Shown: piece by piece, positions 46,437-54,815 of the stretch
How the letters are laid out: the number at the start of each line of letters is the position of its first letter
How positions within the stretch are numbered: position 1 is the first letter of the stretch
NCBI GenBank assembly: GCA_021741355.1
Contig: JAIOXZ010000011.1
Coordinates: 1 to 64,000, forward strand
Length of the DNA: 64,000 bases
Reading direction: 5' to 3'
Source: Caulobacter sp.
Lineage (GTDB): Bacteria; Pseudomonadota; Alphaproteobacteria; Caulobacterales; Caulobacteraceae
Made by a program: the position numbers and the translations under genes
The notes under the pieces: model-generated
The model's database searches: none
The model's input: only the letters and a program-made list of their open reading frames with translations
What the model was told of the DNA's origin: nothing

Positions 46437-48248
46437 ATGGTTCGAGGAATTTCGCTGGCCGTGGCGCTGGCCGCCACGCTGGGACTGTCCGGCGCCCGGG
46501 CGCAAGACGGGGCGACAACGACGGTCGCCGTCAGCGTTCCGACGTCTCCGGCCCTTGCGCCGCTGGACGCCCTCGTCAGCGACTACGAGGCCTGGAACCT
46601 CGCCCAGAGCCCGATTTCCGCCGGCCAGAACGGCGACCGGGCGGCGCTGTCGAAGCTGCCCGACGTCACCCCCGCCGCCGACGCGGCGCGCAGGGCCGCG
46701 CTGCAGGCCTTCCAGACCCGGCTGAACGCCATACCCGCCGCCTCGCTGGATGCCGAGGGGCAGTTGAACCGCGCCTTCCTGGCCCGGATCATCGGCGACC
46801 AGCTGACCACGATCTCGTTCGACCCCGGACGGTTCGCCTTTTCCAGCGACGACGGCTTCCACCTGCTCGCGCCCTATCTGGCGACGGTCACGCCGATCAA
46901 CTCGGTCGCCGACGCCGAGGCCTGGATCGACCGGCTGGAGGCCCTGCCGAAATACTATGACGACAACGTCGCCAACGCCCGACGCGGGATCAAGACCGGC
47001 TGGCTGCAGCCGCGGATGATCACCGAGATCGTCCTCACCCAGGCCCGCGACGTGCTCAAGGTCGCGCCCGAGGCCGACCCGCTGATGACGCCGTTCAAGG
47101 CCATGGCCGTGTCCATTCCGGCTGACCAGGCCGCCGCGCTGAAGGCCCGCGCAGCGGCGATTATCCGCGACGGCATCCGCCCGGCGCAGCGACGCTTCGC
47201 CACGTTCGTCGAGGTCGAATACCTGCCGAAGACCAAGACCGCCCTGGGCATCGGCAGCGCGCCCGGCGGCAAGGACTACTACGCCTTCCTGGCCCGGCGC
47301 TTCACCACCACGAGCCTCACCCCGGACGAGATTCACCAGCTGGGGCAGCGCGAGGTGGCCCGCATCCGCGCGGCGATGGACGGCGTCCGCGCCGAGGCCG
47401 GCTTCAAGGGAACCCATGCGGAGTTTCTCGTCTTCCTGCGCACTGATCCGCAGTTCTACGCCACCAGCCGCGAGGACCTGCTGGAGAAGGCCAGCGAGAT
47501 CGCCAAGCGGGCTGACGACCAGCTGCCGCGCTTCTTCTGGACCCTGCCGCGCCTGCCCTACGGCGTCCGTCCGGTGCCGGCCGAGATCGAGAAGGGCTAC
47601 ACCACCGGCCGCTACTTCGTCGGCAGCCAGGCCCAGGGCGTCGCCGGCGGCTACATGGTCAACACCTACGCCCTGGACCAGCGGGGCCTCTATGAGCTGC
47701 CCGCGCTGACGCTGCACGAGGCGGTCCCCGGCCACCATCTGCAGATCGCCCTGTCCCAGGAGCTGGAGGGCGTGCCGGCCTTCCGCCGCGACGCCGACAT
47801 GACCGCCTTCGTCGAGGGCTGGGGCCTGTACGCGGAGAGTCTCGGCGTCGACATGGGCATCTACCGCACGCCCTATGAGACGTTCGGCCGCCTGTCGTAC
47901 GAGATGTGGCGCGCCTGCCGGCTGGTGTCCGACACGGGTCTGCACTGGATGGGCTGGAGCCTCGACGAGGCGCGCAAGTGCTTCACCGAGAACACCGCCC
48001 TTTCCTCGCTGAACATCGAGGTGGAGCTGGCCCGGTACATCGGCTGGCCCGGCCAGGCGCTGGCCTACAAGGTCGGCGAGCTGAAGTTCCAGGAGCTGCG
48101 CAAGCGGGCCACCGCCGCGCTGGGGCCGAAGTTCGACATCCGCCGCTTCCATGACGCGGTGCTTTTGGCCGGGCCGCTGCCGATGGACCTGCTGGACGCC
48201 CGCATCGACGCCTGGATCGCGGCGGAGAAGGCGAAGTCCGGGGGCTGA
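46437..48248 (+). CDS. DUF885 family putative metallohydrolase, secreted
   Basis: A 603-residue DUF885 protein. It starts with a signal peptide (MVRGISLAVALAATLGLSGARA). The C-terminal half holds LTLHEAVPGHHLQIALS, a zinc-metallopeptidase-like HExxxxxHH motif, and FVEGWGLYAESLG, in which a third Glu ligand is expected. Family members include predicted dipeptidases or arylamidases; activity here is inferred. The ATG at 46437 has GAGGGG at good distance; one nine bases upstream is also in frame. Confidence 0.88.
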   Translation: MVRGISLAVALAATLGLSGARAQDGATTTVAVSVPTSPALAPLDALVSDYEAWNLAQSPISAGQNGDRAALSKLPDVTPAADAARRAALQAFQTRLNAIPAASLDAEGQLNRAFLARIIGDQLTTISFDPGRFAFSSDDGFHLLAPYLATVTPINSVADAEAWIDRLEALPKYYDDNVANARRGIKTGWLQPRMITEIVLTQARDVLKVAPEADPLMTPFKAMAVSIPADQAAALKARAAAIIRDGIRPAQRRFATFVEVEYLPKTKTALGIGSAPGGKDYYAFLARRFTTTSLTPDEIHQLGQREVARIRAAMDGVRAEAGFKGTHAEFLVFLRTDPQFYATSREDLLEKASEIAKRADDQLPRFFWTLPRLPYGVRPVPAEIEKGYTTGRYFVGSQAQGVAGGYMVNTYALDQRGLYELPALTLHEAVPGHHLQIALSQELEGVPAFRRDADMTAFVEGWGLYAESLGVDMGIYRTPYETFGRLSYEMWRACRLVSDTGLHWMGWSLDEARKCFTENTALSSLNIEVELARYIGWPGQALAYKVGELKFQELRKRATAALGPKFDIRRFHDAVLLAGPLPMDLLDARIDAWIAAEKAKSGG

Positions 48249-48271
48249 TCAGCGCAGCGGCGCAGGCGAGG

Positions 48272-49336
48272 TCAGATCACCACGTAGTTCGCCGACATGA
48301 TGGAGACCGCGAAGCCCTCGGGACCGCTCGACACCGTCATGCGCGCGTCGAGCTGCTTTACGACGTCACTGATGATCGATCGGGCCAGCCCGCCGCGGGT
48401 GCGGGCGGCCCCGCCAGCCCCGTTGCCAACGCCGTTGTCCGAAACGACCAGCTTCCAGCTCTCGCCGTGCGCCTCGTAGTCGATGCAGATCTGTGCGTCA
48501 GACTTCCTGAAGGGGAAGGCGAACTTGATGGCATTGATGACCAGCTCGGTGACGGCCAGCCCGATCCTCACCGCCCGGATCGAGACCAGCGGGCCGCTGG
48601 CGGACCTGGCCACAATCCGGATCGGTTGGCGATCACTGACCATCGAGGCGCTCAGGCCGTCGGCCAGGTCCGCCAGGTAGCTCCCGACCTCCACGACATC
48701 CAGATTCTCGGCGTCGCTGAGGTGGGACTGCACCTGTCCCACGGACAGGACGCGCAGGTAGGCGTCGCGCAGGTGATAGCGCACCTCTTCGGATTCCACG
48801 TTGCGACTGTGAATTCGCAGAATGGCGGCGAGGGTCTGGATGTTGTTGCCGATCCGGTGCTGCACCTCCCGAAGGAGAATGTCCTTGTCCCTGAGGCGCC
48901 GGCTGGTCTGGACCAGCAGGGCTGACCTGTCGTGCTCAAGCGCGCGCTGGATTGTAATGTCCGTGAAGGTGAGAATGAGGGCCGGCCGACCATCATCCCC
49001 ATGTCCCAGTTTTCGAGCGGACAAGGCCATCAGGCGGCAACCGCCGGTGGCGGACCTCTGTTCGACCTCGATCGACTCCGGAGCGACGGCGCAATCGCCG
49101 GCGATCATCGAGAGAAAGAGCCTGATCTCGGGCAGGTCCAGTTGCCCGATACCCAGGGCAAAGACCGGCCGCCCCTCGGACAGGGCGCGGTCGAAGCCGA
49201 AGACGTCGAAAAACGCCTGGCTTGCCGTCAGAAGGCAGAGCCGTTCATCCAGAACCGCCAGCGGATCAGGCGCGCTGTCCATCACCGCGTGCGCCAGGGC
49301 ATGCGACTTTTCCAGGCTTGGCGGCGCGAAGAGCAT
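48272..49336 (-). CDS. Sensor histidine kinase, PAS plus HisKA_2 type
   Basis: A 354-residue cytoplasmic kinase. An N-terminal PAS-like domain (about 15-130; DSAPDPLAVLDERLCLLTAS) with ILTFTDIT at its end leads to the HisKA_2 dimerisation helix LLREVQHRIGNNIQTLAAIL, with phospho-acceptor His160, and the ATPase domain (ELVINAIKFAFPFRKSDAQ with the N box, VVSDNGVGNGAGG as the G1 box, GGLARSIISDVVKQL). This build is common in alphaproteobacterial stress and light sensors that act through PhyR-type response regulators; none is next to it. No membrane segment was seen. A CtrA-type site lies 79 bases upstream of its start. Confidence 0.9.
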   Translation of the reverse strand: MLFAPPSLEKSHALAHAVMDSAPDPLAVLDERLCLLTASQAFFDVFGFDRALSEGRPVFALGIGQLDLPEIRLFLSMIAGDCAVAPESIEVEQRSATGGCRLMALSARKLGHGDDGRPALILTFTDITIQRALEHDRSALLVQTSRRLRDKDILLREVQHRIGNNIQTLAAILRIHSRNVESEEVRYHLRDAYLRVLSVGQVQSHLSDAENLDVVEVGSYLADLADGLSASMVSDRQPIRIVARSASGPLVSIRAVRIGLAVTELVINAIKFAFPFRKSDAQICIDYEAHGESWKLVVSDNGVGNGAGGAARTRGGLARSIISDVVKQLDARMTVSSGPEGFAVSIMSANYVVI

Positions 49337-49414
49337 GACCGTGCATCCGGCAGGTACGGAGCTCTCAACGTCAGGTTTTCCAGAAGCCCCAGGTCAACGT
49401 TTCGTACATCATGG

Positions 49415-49429
49415 TTAACAAAACATTAA
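49415..49429. promoter_or_regulatory. Perfect CtrA-type binding site (TTAA-N7-TTAA)
   Basis: TTAA CAAAACA TTAA matches the CtrA consensus exactly. It sits 79-93 bases upstream of the kinase start, a distance that can suit either activation or repression, and 82 bases downstream of the DUF6356 gene, which ends at 49511 and points the same way. CtrA is the cell-cycle master regulator of Caulobacter; the function here is inference. No other perfect match was noticed in the window. Confidence 0.75.
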
Positions 49430-49510
49430 GAGCGGCAGACGGCAAACACCCGGGCGCCGCATGACGTCCGGCCAGCGCGGCGCCTCTACGCCCTACTGGC
49501 GTTGACCTGC

Positions 49511-49750
49511 CTAGACCCCCGCGCCTTCCCAGTCGCCGTAGCCGGCTTCGGCAGGGCCGCGGCCGGTCAGACGGTGGTAGAGTGTCTTGACGGTGCGGCT
49601 GCCGGTGGTCTGGAACATCCACGGGAAGAGCCCGTGCAGGACTGACGCGAAGCCCGCGCCAATCATCGCGAAGCCGAAGCTCGAAGCGACGCCCAGATGC
49701 TTGCCGTAGCTCTCGCCGACGGAATGCGGATGATCGGTGAAGGGGTTCAT
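49511..49750 (-). CDS. DUF6356 family protein
   Basis: A 79-residue protein with one central hydrophobic segment (FGFAMIGAGFASVLHGLFPWMF, about 25-47) and a motif GSRTVKTLYHRL after it. The start MNPFTDHPHSVGESYGKHL is characteristic of a family of small alphaproteobacterial proteins of unknown function; a family member of this kind is expected to sit in the membrane. It is monocistronic, between a palindromic repeat and the CtrA-type site. Confidence 0.8.
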   Translation of the reverse strand: MNPFTDHPHSVGESYGKHLGVASSFGFAMIGAGFASVLHGLFPWMFQTTGSRTVKTLYHRLTGRGPAEAGYGDWEGAGV

Positions 49751-49815
49751 GACCGGCTCCGGGGGTGCGGTGTGATCCTGTGATGGCCTGAGCCGCGCGA
49801 GAGGGTCAAGCAGTC

Positions 49816-49894
49816 GGGGACATGTACCGAAGGTACGTGTCCCCTAAACCCGGGTCGCTCGATTGGGGGACACGTACCTTCGGTACATGTCCCC
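49816..49894. repeat. Inverted pair of 29-base palindromes (GGGGACA-GTACC type)
   Basis: Arm 49816-49844 and arm 49866-49894 are exact reverse complements of each other, and each is itself nearly palindromic (GGGGACATGTACC, a GAA centre and GGTACGTGTCCCC). The spacer is 21 bases. The right arm ends at the stop codon of the TetR gene (TAG at 49894-49896, minus strand). Confidence 0.92.
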
Positions 49895-50535
49895 TACTCG
49901 GGCCAGAGGTCGGTCACGCCGCCCTTGCGGTTGAGCATGTGGGTGGCGCGCTTGATCACCGTCAGAAGGCGCTCGACGCGCTCGTCCTTGTCGTAGGTCA
50001 CCTGGGCCCTCGCCATGCCCTCCAGCATGAAGCGGGCGAGGTCGCGGCTGGCCTGGAACCGGGGCCCCGCGCCGGCGTGCAACATCTTCAGGAAGTGGTC
50101 GCCGATCTGCGCCCGGTCGAATTCGGCCAGCGACGGGGTCAGCAGATCGCGGACCAGAGCGTCGGTGCGCGAGGCGGCTTCCAGTTCGGCGAAGGCGACG
50201 AACGGCAGGCGGTGCAGCAGATCCCAGTAGGTCTCGATCGCGTGCTCGGTGACATCCGCCCCGGGCGGCAGACTGTCGGCCGCGTCGCGGAACATCTCCG
50301 CCCGCTGCGCCTGGATGAAGTCGATCGCCGCCTCAAGCAGGCTCTCGCGCGTCGGGAAATGGTAGAGCATCGCGCCGCGGGTAATCTCGGCCGCCTCGGC
50401 TACGGCTGCGTTGGTCGTGGCCGCATAGCCGTTTTCCGCGATGACCCGCACGGCTTCCTCCAGAATCCGGGCGCGCGTGCGCCGCGACTTGGGGGTGTCA
50501 CGCGATACTGAAACGGCCTCGGGCATGGGCCTCAT
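49894..50535 (-). CDS. TetR-family transcriptional regulator
   Basis: A 213-residue regulator. The N-terminal helix-turn-helix (RARILEEAVRVIAENGYAAT, then NAAVAEAAEITRGAMLYHFP) is typical of TetR proteins; the C-terminal ligand domain (about 70-213) is diverged. The ATG at 50535 was chosen because GGGGA lies a few bases ahead; an ATG three codons in is also possible. It is divergent from the metallophosphoesterase gene across 106 bases and may control it. The stop codon lies at the edge of the 29-base palindrome pair. Confidence 0.9.
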   Translation of the reverse strand: MRPMPEAVSVSRDTPKSRRTRARILEEAVRVIAENGYAATTNAAVAEAAEITRGAMLYHFPTRESLLEAAIDFIQAQRAEMFRDAADSLPPGADVTEHAIETYWDLLHRLPFVAFAELEAASRTDALVRDLLTPSLAEFDRAQIGDHFLKMLHAGAGPRFQASRDLARFMLEGMARAQVTYDKDERVERLLTVIKRATHMLNRKGGVTDLWPE

Positions 50536-50641
50536 CTAGGGTTCCCCATATTGCGCCGCAACACATCTCATCCCCGTTTCACGAGACTGACACGCAATCA
50601 GCCTAGCGGCTGGGGATCGGCGCCTGTCAGCGGAGCGAAAT

Positions 50642-51454
50642 ATGGGACCGCACGCCCAAACCTTGAGCTGCCGCGCGGCGTTCATCAGCGACGTCCATCT
50701 GGGGACGCGCGGCTGCCAGGCCGGGATGCTGCTCGACTTCATCCGACATCTGGAATGCGACCATCTCTATCTGGTCGGCGACATCATCGACGGCTGGAAG
50801 CTGAAGAGCGGCTGGCACTGGCCGCAAAGCCACAACGACGTAGTCCAGAAGGTGCTCCGGATGGCGCGCAAGGGCGTCAAGGTGACCTATGTGCCCGGCA
50901 ACCACGACGAGGTGGCCCGCGACTTCTGCGGCGTGCATTTCGGCGGGGTGGTCATCGTCCGGGACGCCATCCACGAAACGGCCGACGGCAGACGTTTCCT
51001 GGTGGTGCACGGGGACGAGTTCGACGGCATCGTGCAGCATGCCCGCTGGCTCGCCTTCCTCGGCGATTGGTCATATAGAACGCTCCTGCTACTGAACACT
51101 CTCGTCGCCCGTGCGCGTCATCGGCTCGGGTTGGGTTACTGGAGTTTTTCGGCCTACCTGAAGGTCAAGGTGAAGAACGCTTTGCAGTTCATCGAGAATT
51201 TCGAGGAAGCCGTGACCGACGAAGCCCGTCGGCGCGGTGTGGATGGCGTGATCTGCGGCCATATCCACAAGGCGGAAATGCGCGACCTCGGCGGCATCCT
51301 GTATATCAACGACGGTGACTGGGTGGAGAGCTGCACGGCGCTGGTCGAGCATCATGACGGCCGCCTGGAGATCGTGGAGTGGGCGAAGCGCCGTTCCTGG
51401 TCCACAATGGTCCGGGGCGGCTCCGACGCCCTGCCGGAGCCTGCCGCCGCCTGA
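50642..51454 (+). CDS. Metallophosphoesterase, LpxH-like
   Basis: A 270-residue calcineurin-type phosphoesterase. All five metal-binding blocks are seen: AFISDVHLG (D17, H19), YLVGDIIDGW (D47), YVPGNHDEVA, VVHGDEFDG and ICGHIHKAEM. The family includes UDP-2,3-diacylglucosamine hydrolase LpxH of lipid A synthesis. It overlaps the next gene by one base (TGATG), so the phosphoesterase and a glycosyltransferase are made together, which suggests work on a lipid or sugar-phosphate substrate of the envelope. Several alphaproteobacteria carry this gene pair; its exact role is not known to me. Confidence 0.88.
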   Translation: MGPHAQTLSCRAAFISDVHLGTRGCQAGMLLDFIRHLECDHLYLVGDIIDGWKLKSGWHWPQSHNDVVQKVLRMARKGVKVTYVPGNHDEVARDFCGVHFGGVVIVRDAIHETADGRRFLVVHGDEFDGIVQHARWLAFLGDWSYRTLLLLNTLVARARHRLGLGYWSFSAYLKVKVKNALQFIENFEEAVTDEARRRGVDGVICGHIHKAEMRDLGGILYINDGDWVESCTALVEHHDGRLEIVEWAKRRSWSTMVRGGSDALPEPAAA

Positions 51455-52548
51455 TGCGTATCCTCGTGGCCACCGACGCCTGGGAACCCCAGGTCAACGG
51501 CGTAGTCCGTACCCTGACGCGCACGGTCGCGGAGATGCGCGCGATGGGTCACGAGGTCGAGGTGATCAGCCCCGACCAGTTCAACACTGTGCCGCTGCCG
51601 ACCTATTCGGAGATCAAGCTGGCCGTCGGCGCCTATGAGCCGATCCAGGAGCGGTTCAAGTCGTTCGAACCCGAGGCCATCCATATCGCCACCGAGGGGC
51701 CGGTGGGCCTGGCCGCGCGGCGCGTGTGCCTGGAATGGAAGCTGCCGTTCACGACCAGCTATCACACCCGGTTTCCGGAGTATGTCTCGGCCCGCCTGCC
51801 CGTCCCGCTGGCCGCCGGCTACGCCTACATGAAGTGGTTCCACAAGCCGTCCGGCCGGATGATGGTGGCCACCGACACCATGCGCGAGGAGCTGGAAAGC
51901 CACGGCTTCCGCAACATCTCCGCCTGGTCGCGCGGGGTCGACACCGACATCTTCCATCCCCGGCGGGACGATGAGCCCGACGTCTATGAAGGGTTGGCGC
52001 GGCCGATCTTCCTCAACGTCGGCCGCGTGGCCGTGGAAAAGAACATCGAGGCCTTCGCCAGCCTCGACCTGCCCGGCACCAAGGTGGTGGTCGGCGACGG
52101 TCCCCAACGCGCCGAGCTGGAAGAGAACTATCCGGATGTGAAGTTCGTCGGCGCCAAGTACGGCGATGAACTGGCGGCCTATTTCGGCTGCGCCGACGTG
52201 TTCGTCTTCCCGTCGTTGACCGATACCTTCGGGCTGGTAATCCTCGAGGCGATGGCCGCGGGCGTACCGGTCGCGGGGTTCAATGCGCCAGGCCCTGCGG
52301 ACATCATTCCGGGCTCCAACGCCGGCGCCCTGGCGCCGGACCGCGTCAACGGCCTGCGGGAGGCCTGCCTCGCCTGCCTCGATCTCGACCGCACCGCCGT
52401 TCGGGCCTTCGCCGAACAGTTCAGTTGGCGCGCCTGCGCCGAGCAGTTCGTGAAGAACCTCGAGCCCTATCCCGAGCCGGAAAAGACCCGCTTCTGGCGC
52501 CGACTGCGGCGGCTCGCCCGGCTGCGGCGACGGCCAAAGGCGGCCTGA
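51454..52548 (+). CDS. GT4-type glycosyltransferase
   Basis: A 364-residue GT-B glycosyltransferase. The acceptor half begins MRILVATDAWEPQVNGVVRT and includes TSYHTRFPEYVSARLPVPL, while the donor half has FLNVGRVAVEKNIEAFASLD, SLTDTFGLVILEAMAAGVPV and ADIIPGSNAGAL, the EX7E-type region (FGLVILEAMA). These are near the sequences of the SQDG synthase SqdX and of PimB-type mannosyltransferases, so sugar transfer to a lipid or carrier is possible. The start is fixed by the one-base overlap with the phosphoesterase gene. Confidence 0.9.
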   Translation: MRILVATDAWEPQVNGVVRTLTRTVAEMRAMGHEVEVISPDQFNTVPLPTYSEIKLAVGAYEPIQERFKSFEPEAIHIATEGPVGLAARRVCLEWKLPFTTSYHTRFPEYVSARLPVPLAAGYAYMKWFHKPSGRMMVATDTMREELESHGFRNISAWSRGVDTDIFHPRRDDEPDVYEGLARPIFLNVGRVAVEKNIEAFASLDLPGTKVVVGDGPQRAELEENYPDVKFVGAKYGDELAAYFGCADVFVFPSLTDTFGLVILEAMAAGVPVAGFNAPGPADIIPGSNAGALAPDRVNGLREACLACLDLDRTAVRAFAEQFSWRACAEQFVKNLEPYPEPEKTRFWRRLRRLARLRRRPKAA

Positions 52549-52575
52549 GGCGCCCGCCTGCCCCGGATCGCTCCG

Positions 52576-53757
52576 TCAGAAGTCGAACTGGGCGCGGACC
52601 TGCAGCGTATCCACATCCACATCCGCGCCGACGGCGGGGTTGTCGTTTCGGGACCGCGTGAAGTTGCCCATGAAGCGGACGTGCGGGAGCGGGTACCAGT
52701 TCGCTCCCAGGGTCCAGGCGCTGAACTGGCCGGTTGCGGCGGGGCCGCTGATGTCCGTCAGATCGACGCTGTCGTAGCGGGCCGCCAGCTCAATGGCGCC
52801 GAGGCCGCCCGACGTGACGGGAGACAGGACCTTTGTGCGGCCTATCGCGCCCTTCGCGACGTCCAGCTTGCGCCGCTCGCCGGTGACGAACCAGCTGGCT
52901 GCCACATAGTAGGCGGCGGCGTTCTGTTCGGTCCCGTTGGTGCGATCAATCGCGATATGGACGGCTTCCCCCTGCAGGGACAGCGGGCCGGCGATCCAGA
53001 GCCCCTCGAAACCGACCATGGTGTCGCCGTCGCCGATCGCCCCGCTAGAGGTGTAGCGGGCGCCATAGTTGGTGTTGTTGCGGACGCGGTAGTTGAAGGC
53101 AGCGCCCTCCCCGCGGTCGCGCGTGCGGGCCCAGAACCCCAGATGCAGCGCCTGGCCTTCGGCCATGGAGGGGGCCCAGGTTCCGCGCACGGAATAGGCC
53201 ACCTGCTCACTGGTGATCGTGTCACCGGTGTTGACCGAGTCTCCCGATACGGCGGCCTGCAGTGTCCAGTTCGGACCGGTTCGGCGCACCACGAAATTCA
53301 TCACGCGGCCGGCGTCGATGACGTCGTTGAACGCGCCACGCTCCATGAAGGTGTTGTTGAGGGACGAGGAGACGTTTTCGAACGACACGGTCTTGAAGTT
53401 GCCGGCGATGATCGAGGTGGACGCATTGATCTTGTAGGTCAGCAGGAGGTCCTCCCACTGCGGCTTCTGGTCCTGGCTCGAGATCGCCGCCTCGGCCTTG
53501 TAGGTCCACTTCGAATTCAGGTTTCCCGACAGGGCCAGGCGCGCTGCGCGCAGGCGGCTCTCCCCGGCGTCGAAGTCGGCGCCGGCCTCCCGGTCGACCT
53601 CCTGCTCGACGTTGTCGAGATAGATCCGCCCGTTGAGCTTGATCGTCGGAGCCCAGGCGTCCGCGGCGGGAGCGTCCTGTGCGGCGGCTGATGTCGCCAG
53701 GAACAACACCAGGGCGCCGAGCCCCGCGCTGCATGTCGCCGCCGTCACCGTTGTCAT
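52576..53757 (-). CDS. Phosphate-selective-type porin (OprO/OprP-like)
   Basis: A 393-residue outer-membrane beta-barrel protein. The signal peptide (MTTVTAATCSAGLGALVLFLATSAAAQ, cleavage after AAA) is followed by a barrel with repeated Tyr/Trp-rich strands and the OprP-type opening KLNGRIYLDNVEQEVDREAG and LRAARLALSGNLNSKWTYKAEAA. It ends in Phe (VRAQFDF), the signal for outer-membrane assembly. The phosphate/phosphonate-type ABC transporter lies just upstream on the same strand. A tandem 11-bp array of Pho-box type starts 58 bases upstream of its ATG. Confidence 0.88.
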   Translation of the reverse strand: MTTVTAATCSAGLGALVLFLATSAAAQDAPAADAWAPTIKLNGRIYLDNVEQEVDREAGADFDAGESRLRAARLALSGNLNSKWTYKAEAAISSQDQKPQWEDLLLTYKINASTSIIAGNFKTVSFENVSSSLNNTFMERGAFNDVIDAGRVMNFVVRRTGPNWTLQAAVSGDSVNTGDTITSEQVAYSVRGTWAPSMAEGQALHLGFWARTRDRGEGAAFNYRVRNNTNYGARYTSSGAIGDGDTMVGFEGLWIAGPLSLQGEAVHIAIDRTNGTEQNAAAYYVAASWFVTGERRKLDVAKGAIGRTKVLSPVTSGGLGAIELAARYDSVDLTDISGPAATGQFSAWTLGANWYPLPHVRFMGNFTRSRNDNPAVGADVDVDTLQVRAQFDF

Positions 53758-53814
53758 TGGCCAGTCCTGTCGCCGGGTCCGCGTCTTGCGGGAACGGGCG
53801 AAGCTCTAGGTGCG

Positions 53815-53880
53815 TTTGGCGACGATTGGGAGACACTTTGCCGACGGTTCGGCGACAGGTCCGCGACGGTTATGTGACAG
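53815..53880 (-). promoter_or_regulatory. Six-unit 11-bp array of Pho-box half sites
   Basis: Read on the minus strand, six 11-base units follow one another without a gap: CTGTCACATAA, CCGTCGCGGAC, CTGTCGCCGAA, CCGTCGGCAAA, GTGTCTCCCAA and TCGTCGCCAAA. All share GTC at the same phase, and most end in A-rich tails. A Pho box consists of 7-bp CTGTCAT-type repeats with 4-bp AT-rich spacers, so this corresponds to three boxes in tandem, 58 bases ahead of the porin start. Binding of PhoB is inferred. Confidence 0.75.
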
Positions 53881-53967
53881 CGGTTCCACCAAAGACCCAC
53901 GCGACCGGAGGCCTGACGCGCCCGCCTCAGAGCGCGCCGGTGGAAGCCGATGATGCGTCGAAGGCCG

Positions 53968-54810
53968 CTACAGCAGGCGGGTGCGGATGGTCTGTGACAG
54001 CAGGTCGATGGCCGACACGGCCACCACGATCACCAGCACGATGCAGCCGGTCTCGTCGTAACGGAATGTGTTGGTCGAATCGATCAGCACCTGGCCGATA
54101 CCGCCCGCCCCGATCAGTCCCAGCACCGTCGCGGCGCGGCTGTTCGATTCGAAGCGATAAAGCCCGTAGCTGGTCCACAGCGGCGCGACCTGCGGGATGA
54201 CGCCCCAGACGATCTCGTGCAGCCGCCCCGCGCCGGTGGCGCGAACGCCTTCGACCGGACCCTTGTCGATCGACTCGACCGCCTCGGAGAACAGCTTGGC
54301 CAGCACGCCGCCGGTGTTGAACATCATCGCCATGACGCCGGCGAACGGACCAAGGCCCACGGCGGTGATGAAGATGACGGCGACCACGAGGTCGGGGATC
54401 GAGCGGATCAGGTCCAGAACCCGGCGCACCGGCTGCTGGATCCAGGCCGGGGTGATGTTGCTGGCCCCCAGCAGGCCGAACGGGATGGCCACGATGATCG
54501 CCAGGGCGGTGCCCCAGAGAGCCATCTGGATCGTCTGCCACATCTTGCCGATGTAGAGCGGCCAGTCCTTGCCGCTGAAGTCTGTCGGCGACCAGGCGCT
54601 GTCCCAGAACCGGAACGGCGCGAAGAAGCCGGCGATGAACTCGCCCATGCGGCTCTCGGAGCTGAACAGCATCGGGAACTTGCCGATCTCGGCGGGCCCG
54701 AAACTGATAACCAGCAGGATGGCGATGCCGCCCCACAGCGCGAGGTCGAACATCTGCGCCGACAGGGAGCGGCGCGGCGGCTGAAGAGCGGGCGTGGCGG
54801 CGGTGGTCAT
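53968..54810 (-). CDS. phnE: Phosphonate/phosphite-type ABC transporter permease
   Basis: A 280-residue inner-membrane permease. It has about six hydrophobic segments and the binding-protein-dependent permease loop EGVRATGAGRLHEIVWGVIPQ, of the form EAA-x3-G, which contacts the ATPase. Its sequence after the substrate-binding protein gene (gap of 5 bases) and the phnC gene fits a phnC-D-E operon. Members of the family import phosphonates, phosphite, hypophosphite or phosphate; no C-P lyase gene follows. Confidence 0.9.
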   Translation of the reverse strand: MTTAATPALQPPRRSLSAQMFDLALWGGIAILLVISFGPAEIGKFPMLFSSESRMGEFIAGFFAPFRFWDSAWSPTDFSGKDWPLYIGKMWQTIQMALWGTALAIIVAIPFGLLGASNITPAWIQQPVRRVLDLIRSIPDLVVAVIFITAVGLGPFAGVMAMMFNTGGVLAKLFSEAVESIDKGPVEGVRATGAGRLHEIVWGVIPQVAPLWTSYGLYRFESNSRAATVLGLIGAGGIGQVLIDSTNTFRYDETGCIVLVIVVAVSAIDLLSQTIRTRLL

Positions 54811-54815
54811 GGAAA

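Noticed and set aside
46332..48152. Minus-strand open frame of 606 codons opposite the DUF885 gene
   Set aside because: The sense strand has a signal peptide and a zinc motif; the antisense frame has none.
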